From NCBI GenBank assembly GCA_020445255.1, contig JAGRGY010000016.1, forward strand, positions 175,081 to 239,080: DNA of 64,000 nucleotides. Direction: 5' to 3'. The first letter of the stretch is position 1; each line of letters begins with the position of its first letter. The notes beneath the pieces are model-generated. The model did not search any database. It was not told the origin of the DNA and saw only the letters and a list, made by a program, of their open reading frames with translations. Below, piece after piece: positions 55,499 through 64,000 of this stretch. The translations under genes were made by a program, and so were the position numbers. The DNA comes from Gammaproteobacteria bacterium (GTDB taxonomy: Bacteria > Pseudomonadota > Gammaproteobacteria > Chromatiales > Chromatiaceae).

Positions 55499-56863
55499 AT
55501 GGACGACTTTTTGCTCAAAGCGTTCGCCTTCATCGTCGCCATCGGCCTGCTCGTCGCGGTGCACGAATTCGGCCATTTCTGGGTTGCGCGGCGGCTTGGC
55601 GTCAAGGTGCTGCGTTTTTCGATCGGTTTCGGACGGCCTTTGTGGCGCCGCCAGGCCGGCCCGGATGAACCGGAATACGTGATCGCCGCGATTCCGCTCG
55701 GTGGTTACGTGAAGATGCTCGACGAGCACGAGGGCCCAGTGGCGGCGCACGAACTGCATCGCGCGTTCAACCGCCAGCGGCTATGGGTGCGCTCGGCCGT
55801 CGTGGTTGCCGGCCCTTTGTTCAACTTCCTGTTCGCCATCCTGGCGTTCTGGGGTGTGATGGTTCTCGGTGAGACCGGCATCCGTCCCGCGATCGGCGAT
55901 GTCACCGCCGGCACGCCCGCGGCGCGCGCCGGACTGCAGCCCGGAGACGAGATACTGCGGATCAACGGCGAGGCCACGCCGACCTGGTCGCTGGCGCTGC
56001 AGGAACTGGCCACGGCCTCGGTCGGGGCGCCGGAGCTTCGCATCGACGTACAACAACGCGACGGCACAGGCGCGCAGCGCCGGATGCCGTCGGCCGAAAT
56101 CGGTGATCTGGCAGAGACCGGCGATCTGCTGGATCACCTCGGCATCGTACCGGAACGGCCACGCATTCCGCCGGTGTTCGGCAAGATCCTCGACGGCGAA
56201 CCGGCGGCGCGTGCAGGCCTGGAAGACGGGGACCGGATCGTCGCCGCGGACGGAAAACCGATTCAGAGCTGGAGCGATTGGGTCGATTACGTCAGGGCGC
56301 GTCCCGGCACGTCGATCGATTTGATCGTCGAACGCGCAGGTGGACGTCTGTCGATCGCGCTGACGCCGGCGCCCTTTGCGCAGGACGACGCCGTGATCGG
56401 GCGCATCGGCGCGTCGAACGCGCCGGTGCCCGGTCTGCTCGAGCGTTATGAAGTCACCTACCGACTGCGGCCCGGCGAGGCCGTTCCGGCCGCCCTGGCA
56501 AAGACCTGGGAGTACTCGATCCTGACGCTCAAGGTGATCTGGCGGGTGCTCACGGGCCAGGCGTCGATCCACAACCTCAGTGGCCCGATCACGATTGCCG
56601 ACGCCGCCGGCAAAACCGCGAGCATCGGGTTCGTGTATTTCCTGAAATTCCTCGCCATCGTCAGTATCAGCCTCGGTGTGCTGAACCTGATGCCGGTGCC
56701 GGTCCTCGACGGCGGTCATCTGCTGTACTTCGCGATCGAGGGTATCCGGGGCAGCCCGCTTTCCGACGCCGCCATGCTGCAGGGCCAGCGGATCGGACTG
56801 CTGTTGCTGCTGGGATTGATGTCGCTCGCGTTCTACGTCGACATCCTGCGTGTGTTTGGTTGA
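55499..56863 (+). CDS. rseP: RseP site-2 intramembrane metalloprotease
   Basis: The protein has 454 residues. The zinc motif HEFGH (22-26) lies in the first membrane helix, and two PDZ domains (about 115-190 and 210-290) follow. The third zinc ligand is in NLMPVPVLDGGHLLYF near residue 400, before the last helices. RseP cuts anti-sigma factor RseA and signal peptides and so activates the sigma-E envelope stress response. It starts at 55499, five bases after dxr, inside a longer open frame. Confidence 0.97.
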   Translation: MDDFLLKAFAFIVAIGLLVAVHEFGHFWVARRLGVKVLRFSIGFGRPLWRRQAGPDEPEYVIAAIPLGGYVKMLDEHEGPVAAHELHRAFNRQRLWVRSAVVVAGPLFNFLFAILAFWGVMVLGETGIRPAIGDVTAGTPAARAGLQPGDEILRINGEATPTWSLALQELATASVGAPELRIDVQQRDGTGAQRRMPSAEIGDLAETGDLLDHLGIVPERPRIPPVFGKILDGEPAARAGLEDGDRIVAADGKPIQSWSDWVDYVRARPGTSIDLIVERAGGRLSIALTPAPFAQDDAVIGRIGASNAPVPGLLERYEVTYRLRPGEAVPAALAKTWEYSILTLKVIWRVLTGQASIHNLSGPITIADAAGKTASIGFVYFLKFLAIVSISLGVLNLMPVPVLDGGHLLYFAIEGIRGSPLSDAAMLQGQRIGLLLLLGLMSLAFYVDILRVFG

Positions 56864-56985
56864 CACGGGGCCGCGCAGCCTACTTTTGACCTGCCCGATA
56901 CCTTATACTCGCGACTTTTGCGGAACGACCCCCCGTGGTGCCGGTAGGCCGGCAGCGGCAGACGCTGAGGGCGACGAGAACCAAC

Positions 56986-59271
56986 ATGATGTGGGCGAGA
57001 ATCTGGGCTGTTCTATTGCTGCTAGGCATGGCGTCACAGGTCACGGCGGAAGGTTTCCGGATTTCCGACATCAGGGTCGAGGGGCTGCAGCGGATCACGG
57101 CGGGTACGGTCTTCAATTATCTGCCGGTCAAACCGGGCGACGAGGTCGATTTCGACCATACGTCCGACATCGTGCGCGAGCTGTACAAAACCGGATTTTT
57201 CAAGGACGTGCGGCTCGAGAAGGCCGGCAATGTGCTGGTCGTCGTCGTCACCGAGCGCCCGGCGATCTCGGAGATCCGCTTCAGCGGCAACAAATCGATC
57301 GACACGGACAAGCTGAAGGAGGGCCTGAAGGACATCGGCCTGGCGGAAGGCCGCACCTTCGACCGTTCAGTGCTCGACGGCATCGAGCAAGAGCTCGAGC
57401 GCCAATACTACAACCAGGGTAAGTACGCGGTGAAACTCACGTCGACCGTGACGCCCCTGGAACGCAACCGCGTCGCGATCGACATCAACGTCGTCGAGGG
57501 CGAGACGGCGTTGATCAAAAAGATCAATATCGTCGGCAATACGGTGTTCGAGGACGACGATCTGCTCGATCAGTTCGAGTTGTCGACCGGCGGCTGGCTG
57601 TCACGGTTTACCCGCGACAATCAGTACTCACGGCCCAAGCTCTCAGGTGACCTGGAGACGCTGCGCTCCTACTATCTCGATCGCGGTTACATCAACTTCA
57701 AGATCGACTCGACCCAGGTTGCGATTACGCCCGACAAGAAAGACATCTACATAACGATCAATGTCACCGAGGGCGACATCTACACGATCAAGGATATCCG
57801 GCTGGCGGGCGACCTTGTCGGCGAACCCGAGGAGTATTTCCCGCTGATCCACCTGCGGCGCGGCGAACCCTTCGCGCGCAAGGCCGTAGTCGAGAGCAGT
57901 GACCGCGTTTCCGCAAAGCTCTCCGATCTGGGTTACGCGTTTGCCAACGTCAACAGCATTCCCGAGATCGACGAAGAAACCAAATCCGTCACGATCACTC
58001 TGTTCGTCGATCCGGGCAAGCGTGCCTACGTGCGCCGCATCAATATCCGTGGCAATTCCCGTACACGCGACGAAGTGGTGCGACGCGAGTTCCGCCAGAT
58101 GGAGTCGGCATGGTTCTCCGGGGAGAAGCTCAAGCTGTCGCGCGAGCGCGTGCAGCGCACCGGTTATTTCGACAACGTGAACGTCGAGACGCCGTCGGTG
58201 CCAGGTTCGGCCGATGAGGTCGATATCAATGTCAGCGTTAGCGAGAAGCCGTCCGGCCAGCTGCTCGCCGGACTCGGCTTTTCGCAGTCGGATGGCGTGA
58301 TCGTCAATGCATCGATCAGCCAGGACAACTTCGCTGGTACCGGCAAGAAAGTGTCGCTGGCGTTGCAAACCAGTGGTGCGAACCAGGCCTACCAGGTCTC
58401 GTACACGAATCCCTACTACACGGTCGATGGGATCAGTCGCGGCTTCAACCTCAGCTACCGCGCCACCGACTTCCGTGAACTCGATACGGCCGACTACAGG
58501 ACCGATGACGGAATTGCATCGGTCAACTTCGGGTTTCCATTGAGCGAGTTCAACCGCATCAATTTTGGGGCGGCCATCCACTCTATCGACTTCAAGGTCG
58601 GGTCGGTGCCGTCGACCGAGGTGTTGGCATTCCAAACCGCCGAGGGCAATTCGTTTCTTGATTTCGAAACGAATCTGAGTTGGAAACACGACTCGCGTGA
58701 TTCGGCGATCTTTCCGCGTGAAGGTGCCGTGCAGTCATTGTTTGCCGAGATGAGCATCCCGGGCAGCGACCTGCAGTACTGGAAGTTGTCATACGAGCAT
58801 CGCCGCTATTGGTCGATTACGCGCGAATTCGTCGTATCGCTGTTTGGTGAAATCGGTTTTGGCGATGCCTACGGCAGTACCAGCCGTCTGCCGTTCTTCG
58901 AAAACTTCTTCGGCGGCGGTCCGGGTTCGATCCGTGGCTTTGCCGCGCGCTCGGTGGGTCCACGGGATTCGCAGGGTGAGCCGCTGGGTGGCAACGCGAT
59001 GTACGCGGGCAACATCGAACTGCTGTTTCCACCGCCGTTCCAACAGAAGACTGAAACCGTTCGATTGGCGGCATTCCTGGATTTCGGCAGTGTTGTCGAT
59101 GCGAACAGCTACGACCTCTTCGATTCCAACGAACTACGGTATTCGGCCGGACTGGGTGCCTCGTGGCTGTCGCCGCTGGGGGCGCTCACGGTGAGCTTCG
59201 CGCTCCCATTCCGCGCGGACAGCCAGGATGAAAAAGAACAGTTCCAGTTCTCGTTGGGTACGACGTTCTGA
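56986..59271 (+). CDS. bamA: Outer membrane protein assembly factor BamA
   Basis: The protein has 761 residues. A signal peptide (WARIWAVLLLLGMASQVTAE) is followed by five POTRA domains (to about 410) and an outer-membrane barrel. The barrel has the signature SIRGFAARSVGPRD and a C-terminal phenylalanine (FQFSLGTTF). BamA inserts beta-barrel proteins into the outer membrane and is one of their hallmarks. The ATG at 56986 (or 56989) begins the signal peptide; the frame is open 51 bases further upstream. Confidence 0.97.
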   Translation: MMWARIWAVLLLLGMASQVTAEGFRISDIRVEGLQRITAGTVFNYLPVKPGDEVDFDHTSDIVRELYKTGFFKDVRLEKAGNVLVVVVTERPAISEIRFSGNKSIDTDKLKEGLKDIGLAEGRTFDRSVLDGIEQELERQYYNQGKYAVKLTSTVTPLERNRVAIDINVVEGETALIKKINIVGNTVFEDDDLLDQFELSTGGWLSRFTRDNQYSRPKLSGDLETLRSYYLDRGYINFKIDSTQVAITPDKKDIYITINVTEGDIYTIKDIRLAGDLVGEPEEYFPLIHLRRGEPFARKAVVESSDRVSAKLSDLGYAFANVNSIPEIDEETKSVTITLFVDPGKRAYVRRINIRGNSRTRDEVVRREFRQMESAWFSGEKLKLSRERVQRTGYFDNVNVETPSVPGSADEVDINVSVSEKPSGQLLAGLGFSQSDGVIVNASISQDNFAGTGKKVSLALQTSGANQAYQVSYTNPYYTVDGISRGFNLSYRATDFRELDTADYRTDDGIASVNFGFPLSEFNRINFGAAIHSIDFKVGSVPSTEVLAFQTAEGNSFLDFETNLSWKHDSRDSAIFPREGAVQSLFAEMSIPGSDLQYWKLSYEHRRYWSITREFVVSLFGEIGFGDAYGSTSRLPFFENFFGGGPGSIRGFAARSVGPRDSQGEPLGGNAMYAGNIELLFPPPFQQKTETVRLAAFLDFGSVVDANSYDLFDSNELRYSAGLGASWLSPLGALTVSFALPFRADSQDEKEQFQFSLGTTF

Positions 59272-59291
59272 TTTCGGATACGGGGGTGCCG

Positions 59292-59810
59292 ATGTACAGG
59301 CATTGCTTGCAGATTGTGATTTCGCTGATGGTCCTGCTGATCGGTGCCGCTCAGGCTGCCGACGTGGCGGTGGCGGTGGTCAATCCGTTGCGCCTACAGA
59401 GCGAAGCGCCCCAGGTTGCAAGCGTACGCGAGAAGATCAAGCTCGAGTTTGCCGCGCGCGAGGCCAAGACCGTCGCGCAGCAGGAGCAGATCGCACAGCT
59501 TGAAGAAAAGCTGTCGCGCGATCGGGACAAGATGAGCGATGCCGAAGCAAAGAGCCTGCAGTACGACATACGGTCGCGCACGCTGCGGCTTGAGAACGCC
59601 AAAGAGGAACTCGAGAGCGACCGGCGGCTGCGCCTCAGTGAAGAAATGGACCGGCTGCGCAGGGTCATGGCCGAGGTGATCGCGGAAGTGGCAAAGGCGG
59701 AAAATCTGGATATCGTGCTGGAGAGCGGCGTGACCTGGGTCTCGGCGCGAGCGAATATCACGGATAAGGTCCTGGAGCGGATGCGCATGCTGGATGCGGC
59801 GGGTAAATAG
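59292..59810 (+). CDS. OmpH/Skp-family periplasmic chaperone
   Basis: This 172-residue protein has a signal peptide (residues 1-22, ending AAQAA) and a long charged coiled-coil region (about 45-125), the tentacle part of Skp. Its N-terminal strand is VAVAVVNPLRLQSEAPQVAS, and it ends with VTWVSARANITDKVLERM. Skp holds unfolded outer-membrane proteins on the way to BamA. The ATG at 59292 has GGGGGTG upstream; a GTG two codons earlier is also in frame. Its place between bamA and lpxD is standard. Confidence 0.9.
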   Translation: MYRHCLQIVISLMVLLIGAAQAADVAVAVVNPLRLQSEAPQVASVREKIKLEFAAREAKTVAQQEQIAQLEEKLSRDRDKMSDAEAKSLQYDIRSRTLRLENAKEELESDRRLRLSEEMDRLRRVMAEVIAEVAKAENLDIVLESGVTWVSARANITDKVLERMRMLDAAGK

Positions 59811-59822
59811 GCGCTATCGTCG

Positions 59823-60869
59823 ATGGCATTGACGCTCGCAGCGCTGGCCAAGACTGCCCAGGCACAGCTGCGCGGTGATCCCGATCGACTCATCGACTCT
59901 GTGGCGACGTTGCAGGACGCCCATCCAGGCGCGATCAGTTTTCTGGCCAACCCGAAATACAGGGCCTACCTCGAAACGACGCGCGCGTCGGCGGTGATCC
60001 TTGATGCAGAGAATGCCGGACTGTGCCCGGTCGACTGCCTGATCTCCGACAACCCCTACTTGGCTCATGCGCGAGTAATGGCGGCCCTGTATCCCGAGCC
60101 GCGCTATCCGGCCGGAATCGACGGCAGCGCCGTGGTCGACCCGTCAGCACGGGTTGCGCCTACCGCGTCGATAGGGGCTCAGAGTTTCGTCGGCGCCGGT
60201 GCCGAGATCGGCGAGGACGTGATCGTCGGTCCCGGTTGCATGGTCATGGAAGGCGCCACCATCGGCGCCGGTTCGCGGCTTGTGGCGATGGTTACGCTGT
60301 GTCACGGGACCGTGCTCGGTCGCCGCTGCCTCGTGCATCCCGGCGCGGTGATCGGTGGCGACGGATTCGGACTCGCCAACGATGCGGGACGCTGGGTCAA
60401 GGTGCAGCAGGTGGGCCGCGCGGTACTCGGTGACGACGTCGAGGTGGGTTCGTGTACGTCGATCGATCGCGGCGCAATCGAAGACACCGTCATCGCTGAC
60501 GGAGTGAAGCTCGACAGCCAGGTCCACATCGCGCACAACGTCAAGGTCGGCGAACATACGGCAATGGCAGGGTGTGCCGCGGTCGCCGGTTCATCGACGA
60601 TCGGATCGCACTGCACCATCGCCGGCGGTGCCGGTCTGACGGGTCACATCGAGCTTGCCGATCATGTGCATGTCTCCGGAGCGACCGCGGTTACCCGATC
60701 CATTCGCAAACCCGGCGTTTATACCGGTACGGTGCCGGCGATCGAGCACGCGGACTGGCTGAAGAACTTCGCCCGTCTGCGTCATCTTGATGACCTTGCG
60801 CGCCGTATCAAGTCGCTCGAGCGGGAATTGGCCGCGCTGCGACAACAGCATGACAAAGCAGGCGACTGA
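59823..60869 (+). CDS. lpxD: UDP-3-O-(3-hydroxyacyl)glucosamine N-acyltransferase
   Basis: This 348-residue protein has an N-terminal uridine-binding domain (ISFLANPKYRAYLETTRASA), a left-handed beta-helix of hexapeptide repeats (about 100-270), and the active-site histidine in VHIAHNVKVGEHTAMAG. A C-terminal helix ends in RELAALRQQHDKAGD. It adds the second acyl chain in lipid A synthesis. It lies 12 bases after the Skp-like gene. Confidence 0.97.
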   Translation: MALTLAALAKTAQAQLRGDPDRLIDSVATLQDAHPGAISFLANPKYRAYLETTRASAVILDAENAGLCPVDCLISDNPYLAHARVMAALYPEPRYPAGIDGSAVVDPSARVAPTASIGAQSFVGAGAEIGEDVIVGPGCMVMEGATIGAGSRLVAMVTLCHGTVLGRRCLVHPGAVIGGDGFGLANDAGRWVKVQQVGRAVLGDDVEVGSCTSIDRGAIEDTVIADGVKLDSQVHIAHNVKVGEHTAMAGCAAVAGSSTIGSHCTIAGGAGLTGHIELADHVHVSGATAVTRSIRKPGVYTGTVPAIEHADWLKNFARLRHLDDLARRIKSLERELAALRQQHDKAGD

Positions 60870-61169
60870 GCGCCGCGCAGTCGGCCCGGTCCCCAAGCCT
60901 GCGCATCATGTCGTTGTTCGTCATGACGTCACCGGGGCTGCGACGTGCTGAGACGCGAGGCACATGATGGTGGCGCGTCTCGGTCGCGGTGCCGAAGCGG
61001 CCGTCGAGCGTCCGCCTCGCCGCAGTTGGGACTTCGGGGCCGGCAACCGGAAATCGTTGAGACTAGCAGGCGAGTGGGTGAAACGGCTCTGAGCATTACG
61101 CAAATTTCCGCTTGGCCCACTAGAATCCATCCAGCAGAAACGTTTCGTTCGGAGAATCCCCCAGACACC
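60870..61169 (+). other. 300-base gap between lpxD and fabZ, with possible promoter
   Basis: lpxD and fabZ are usually nearly adjacent, but here 300 bases separate them with no convincing gene. A TAGAAT box at 61121-61126 with TTACGC 19 bases upstream (61096-61101) could be an internal promoter for fabZ-lpxA-lpxB. The spacer is longer than ideal. Confidence 0.4.
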
Positions 61170-61598
61170 ATGGATATTCAGAAGATTCAAAGCCTTTTGC
61201 CGCATCGCTACCCCTTCCTGTTGGTGGACAGGGTGCTCGAGGTCGAACCCGGCAGGCGACTCGTTGCGATCAAGAATGTCACGATCAACGAGCCGTTCTT
61301 CCCCGGGCATTTTCCGACCAAACCGGTCATGCCTGGCGTACTGCTGATCGAGGCGATGGCGCAGGCGACGGGTCTGCTGGCGATGGAGAGCGCCGATGTG
61401 CCGAAAGAGGCGATCTACTACCTGGTTGGGGTGGACAAGGCACGCTTCAAGAAGCCCGTCGTACCGGGCGACCAATTGGTGTTCGAGGTCGAGGTGCTGA
61501 AGCACAAGCGTGAGATATGGGTATTCGCGGCCGAAGCCAAGGTCGACGGGGCCGTGGTCGCGTCAGCCGAGATCATGTGTACCGCGCGGAATCTTTGA
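61170..61598 (+). CDS. fabZ: 3-hydroxyacyl-ACP dehydratase
   Basis: This 142-residue hot-dog-fold enzyme has [20 protein letters not shown] with the catalytic His47, followed by IEAMAQ with Glu61. It dehydrates 3-hydroxyacyl-ACP in fatty acid elongation and competes with lipid A synthesis for the same substrate, which explains its place between lpxD and lpxA. The ATG at 61170 gives the family's usual [20 protein letters not shown] opening; the frame is open upstream. Confidence 0.97.
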   Translation: MDIQKIQSLLPHRYPFLLVDRVLEVEPGRRLVAIKNVTINEPFFPGHFPTKPVMPGVLLIEAMAQATGLLAMESADVPKEAIYYLVGVDKARFKKPVVPGDQLVFEVEVLKHKREIWVFAAEAKVDGAVVASAEIMCTARNL

Positions 61599-61600
61599 AC

Positions 61601-62371
61601 ATGATCGATCCGCGCGCGGTAGTGGATCCGGCTGCGGAGGTCGATGAAGGTGTTTCGATCGGTCCGTTCAGCGTCATCGGGCCCGGTGTCAGCATTGGCA
61701 GCGGCACATGGGTCGGCCCGCATGTCGTCATCCGCGGCAACTGCCGGATCGGTCGCGAAAACCGGATCTATCAGTTCGCGTCGATCGCCGAAGACCCGCA
61801 GGACAAGAAGTACGCGAACGAGGAAACGTTTCTGGAAATCGGTGATCGCAACACGATCCGGGAATACGTGACCATCCATCGTGGCACGGCCCAGGACGTG
61901 TCGCTGACCAAGGTCGGCAACGACAACCTGCTGATGGCCTACACGCACGTCGCGCACGACTGCCGCCTCGGCGACCACGTGATCATGGCGAATGCGGCAT
62001 CGCTCGCCGGCCATGTACAGATCGGCGACTGGGCCATTCTCGGCGGGTTCACGATCGTGCATCAGTTCTGCCGTCTCGGCGCCCACTGCTTCACGGCCAT
62101 GGGCAGTGCGATCAGCAAGGATGTGCCACCGTATGTCATGGTCGGCGGACAACCGGCTCAGCCACACGGAATCAACAGCGAGGGCCTCAAGCGACGCGAT
62201 TTCACCAAGGAACAGATCGCGACGATCAAGCGCGCCTATCGCACGCTGTACAGTTTCGGGCTGTCGTTGGCTGAGGCTCGCGGGCAGATCGAGGCCGAGG
62301 CGCAGGCCAATGCGGAGATGCGCAGCTTTGCCGAGTTCCTCGCGTCCAGCGAACGCAGCATCGTGCGTTGA
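61601..62371 (+). CDS. lpxA: UDP-N-acetylglucosamine O-acyltransferase
   Basis: This 256-residue beta-helix enzyme opens MIDPRAVVDPAAEVDEGVSI. The core has LMAYTHVAHDCRLGDHVIMA with the catalytic histidine and GGFTIVHQFCRLGAHCF, and the C-terminal helical part starts at GINSEGLKRRDF. It adds the first 3-hydroxyacyl chain in lipid A synthesis. It lies two bases after fabZ. Length is normal. Confidence 0.97.
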   Translation: MIDPRAVVDPAAEVDEGVSIGPFSVIGPGVSIGSGTWVGPHVVIRGNCRIGRENRIYQFASIAEDPQDKKYANEETFLEIGDRNTIREYVTIHRGTAQDVSLTKVGNDNLLMAYTHVAHDCRLGDHVIMANAASLAGHVQIGDWAILGGFTIVHQFCRLGAHCFTAMGSAISKDVPPYVMVGGQPAQPHGINSEGLKRRDFTKEQIATIKRAYRTLYSFGLSLAEARGQIEAEAQANAEMRSFAEFLASSERSIVR

Positions 62372-62508
62372 TTCGCTCATGACACGCCGGCGCGTCGCCA
62401 GATCTCCTGCTGACAAGGTTCTTTCGCGATGCGATGGTCACCGCAGCGGCACCGCTGAAGCCGCGCTATGCGCAGTTCACGACGTGACTGCGGCGGTCGT
62501 TTGAACCC

Positions 62509-63699
62509 GTGTTGAACGGCGAGGCGACTGTACGGCCGCGTGGCGGGCTGCGCATCGGCATCATTGCCGCCGAACCGTCGGCTGATCTACTCGCTGCCGG
62601 GCTGATGGACGCGCTGCGCGAGCGTCTGCCGCAGGTGCACTTCGAAGGCATCGCGGGGCCGCTGATGCAGCGCAGTGGGATCGACACCTGGGCAAAGATG
62701 GAAAGCCTGTCCGTCATGGGGCTGTTCGAGGTGCTGCGCCACCTGCCGCGACTGCTCGCCCTGCGTGCGCGTGTACTCGCGCGCTGGCGCGATACACCGC
62801 CGGCCGCGTTCATCGGCGTCGATGCGCCGGATTTCAACCTGACTGTCGAGATGCGACTTCGCGAGCGTGGTGTGGCAACGGTCCACTATGTCAGCCCGAC
62901 GGTCTGGGCCTGGCGCAGTGGCCGGGTGCGCAAGATGCGACGAGCCATCGACCTGCTGCTCGCGATCTTCCCGTTCGAACCGGATTTCCTGCGCGACCGC
63001 GGCATGTCGTCGACCTATGTCGGGCATCCGCTGGCCCGGGTCATGCCACTCGATCCCGATCGCGGGGCGGCGTGTGCGGCGCTTGGACTCGATCCATCGC
63101 GCCGCGTGCTGGCGGTTCTGCCCGGCAGCCGGCGCGGTGAGGTGGCACGCATCGCGCCACCGTTCCTGCGGACTGCGGCACAATTGCAGCGTGAGTTACC
63201 CGGCCTCCAGGTGGTGCTGCCGCTGGTCAACGACACGACCCGGGCAATGGTCGATGCGCTGCGCATGCAGGTGACGCCGGAACTCGATTGCATCGTGTCG
63301 GTCGGTACCGCGCACAGCGCCCTGGCGGCTGCCGACGTCGTGTTGGTGGCGTCGGGCACGGCGACACTCGAGAGCCTGTTGAGCAAGCGCCCGATGGTCG
63401 TCGGTTACCGGGTCTCAGCGGCGACCTGGATCGTCGGACGCCTGTTCCGCCTGCTCAAGGTCGAGCACGTGGCGATGGCCAACCTGCTCGCCGGCGAGCG
63501 GCTGGCGCCGGAACTCCTCCAGCAGGCCTGCACGCCGGAACGGCTGCTACCCGAGCTGCGGGCACTGTTCGCCGACCCCGATCGGCGGGCGCGCATCGCG
63601 CGGCGCTACCGTGAAATCCACGATGCCATGCGCATCGACACCAACCACGCCGCCGCGCAGGCGGTGATCCGCCTGCTCGAGCAACGCGGCCTTGTCTGA
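62509..63699 (+). CDS. lpxB: Lipid-A-disaccharide synthase
   Basis: This 396-residue GT-B glycosyltransferase has [48 protein letters not shown] and [20 protein letters not shown]. It joins UDP-diacylglucosamine and lipid X. The N-terminal loop, usually GE[AT]SGD, reads AAEPSAD here: the Glu and Asp remain but both glycines are replaced by alanine. The GTG start has no clear ribosome site, and 137 bases separate it from lpxA, more than usual. The rest is canonical. Confidence 0.95.
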   Translation: MLNGEATVRPRGGLRIGIIAAEPSADLLAAGLMDALRERLPQVHFEGIAGPLMQRSGIDTWAKMESLSVMGLFEVLRHLPRLLALRARVLARWRDTPPAAFIGVDAPDFNLTVEMRLRERGVATVHYVSPTVWAWRSGRVRKMRRAIDLLLAIFPFEPDFLRDRGMSSTYVGHPLARVMPLDPDRGAACAALGLDPSRRVLAVLPGSRRGEVARIAPPFLRTAAQLQRELPGLQVVLPLVNDTTRAMVDALRMQVTPELDCIVSVGTAHSALAAADVVLVASGTATLESLLSKRPMVVGYRVSAATWIVGRLFRLLKVEHVAMANLLAGERLAPELLQQACTPERLLPELRALFADPDRRARIARRYREIHDAMRIDTNHAAAQAVIRLLEQRGLV

Positions 63700-64000
63700 A
63701 TACCTCATCTGTGGCGTCGACGAGGTCGGCCGGGGACCGCTCGCGGGACCGGTCGTCGCGGCGGCCGTGATCATCGATCCGGGGCGGCCGATCGCCGGTC
63801 TCGATGATTCGAAGAAGCTGTCCGAGCGGCGCCGCGAGCAGCTGTACGATGTCATCCGCGAGCGCGCACTGGCGTGGTCGCTGGGACGGGCCGAGGTCGA
63901 CGAGATCGACCGCATCAACATTCTGCAGGCGAGTCTGCGGGCGATGGAGCGCGCCGTCGCCGCGCTTGGCGTGCGTCCGGGACTCGCGCTGGTGGACGGC
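63692..64000 (+). CDS. rnhB: Ribonuclease HII, 3' end cut off by the window
   Basis: The first 103 codons are present. [20 protein letters not shown] holds the Asp/Glu active-site residues, followed by [17 protein letters not shown] and [17 protein letters not shown], all typical of RNase HII. It removes ribonucleotides from DNA-RNA hybrids. The only usable early start is a TTG at 63692, which overlaps the lpxB end by eight bases. The gene continues past base 64000. Confidence 0.95.
   Translation, partial: MSEYLICGVDEVGRGPLAGPVVAAAVIIDPGRPIAGLDDSKKLSERRREQLYDVIRERALAWSLGRAEVDEIDRINILQASLRAMERAVAALGVRPGLALVDG

Overview
The window is GC-rich, densely coded DNA of a gammaproteobacterium. The evidence is the order rpsB-tsf-pyrH-frr-uppS-cdsA-dxr-rseP-bamA-ompH-lpxD-fabZ-lpxA-lpxB-rnhB, the ffs-dnaX-ybaB-recR block, and a succinylase-type dap cluster (dapC-dapD-yffB-dapE) near glnD-map. 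A giant pyruvate:ferredoxin-type oxidoreductase, a PEP-CTERM protein and sigma-54-like promoters would fit an environmental, possibly sulfur-oxidising Chromatiales-like lineage; that placement is inference.

Layout. 0-9 kb: mostly minus-strand accessory genes (OsmC, a heme/flavin-type DUF2470 protein, an iron-sulfur (6-4) photolyase, a zinc-ribbon protein, a methyltransferase, an MscS channel coupled to CorA). Two decayed fragments lie among them: a chemoreceptor tail and a second copy of an IclR regulator's 3' end. 9-14 kb: an intact IclR regulator divergent from a two-gene module, a phosphoketolase/transketolase-like TPP enzyme and a DUF1537 sugar-acid kinase, with inverted repeats in the shared intergenic region. 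14-15 kb: a PEP-CTERM GDSL hydrolase, then 1 kb with no convincing gene. 16-24 kb: the most striking locus. A 1703-residue 2-oxoacid:ferredoxin oxidoreductase is followed after 22 bases by a 962-residue single-chain fusion of the NfnB (GltD-like) and NfnA (ferredoxin-NADP reductase-like) subunits with a new N-terminal domain.

24-32 kb: a TehB-like methyltransferase, an NTAQ1-type N-terminal glutamine amidase, a histone H1-like/DUF2934 protein, a frameshifted unknown gene, a SplB-like radical SAM protein, an unknown 129-residue protein behind a near-consensus sigma-54 promoter, and an ExeA/PEP-CTERM-type ATPase with a transmembrane and repeat-rich tail. 32-41 kb: the 4.5S RNA gene, dnaX-ybaB-recR, a HIT protein, ppk1, two unknown membrane proteins and an HDOD-GAF protein. 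41-49 kb: dap genes, a DMT transporter with a VOC protein, glnD and map. 49-64 kb: the translation/isoprenoid/envelope superoperon, cut off inside rnhB.

Functional links. The 16-24 kb pair looks like one electron-transfer unit that ties a 2-oxoacid/acyl-CoA interconversion to the NAD(P)H pools through ferredoxin. The 9-14 kb module looks like an inducible catabolic pathway for a sugar acid or ketose whose substrate cannot be read from sequence. The 49-64 kb block is housekeeping. No tRNA, rRNA, CRISPR array or intact insertion sequence was seen.
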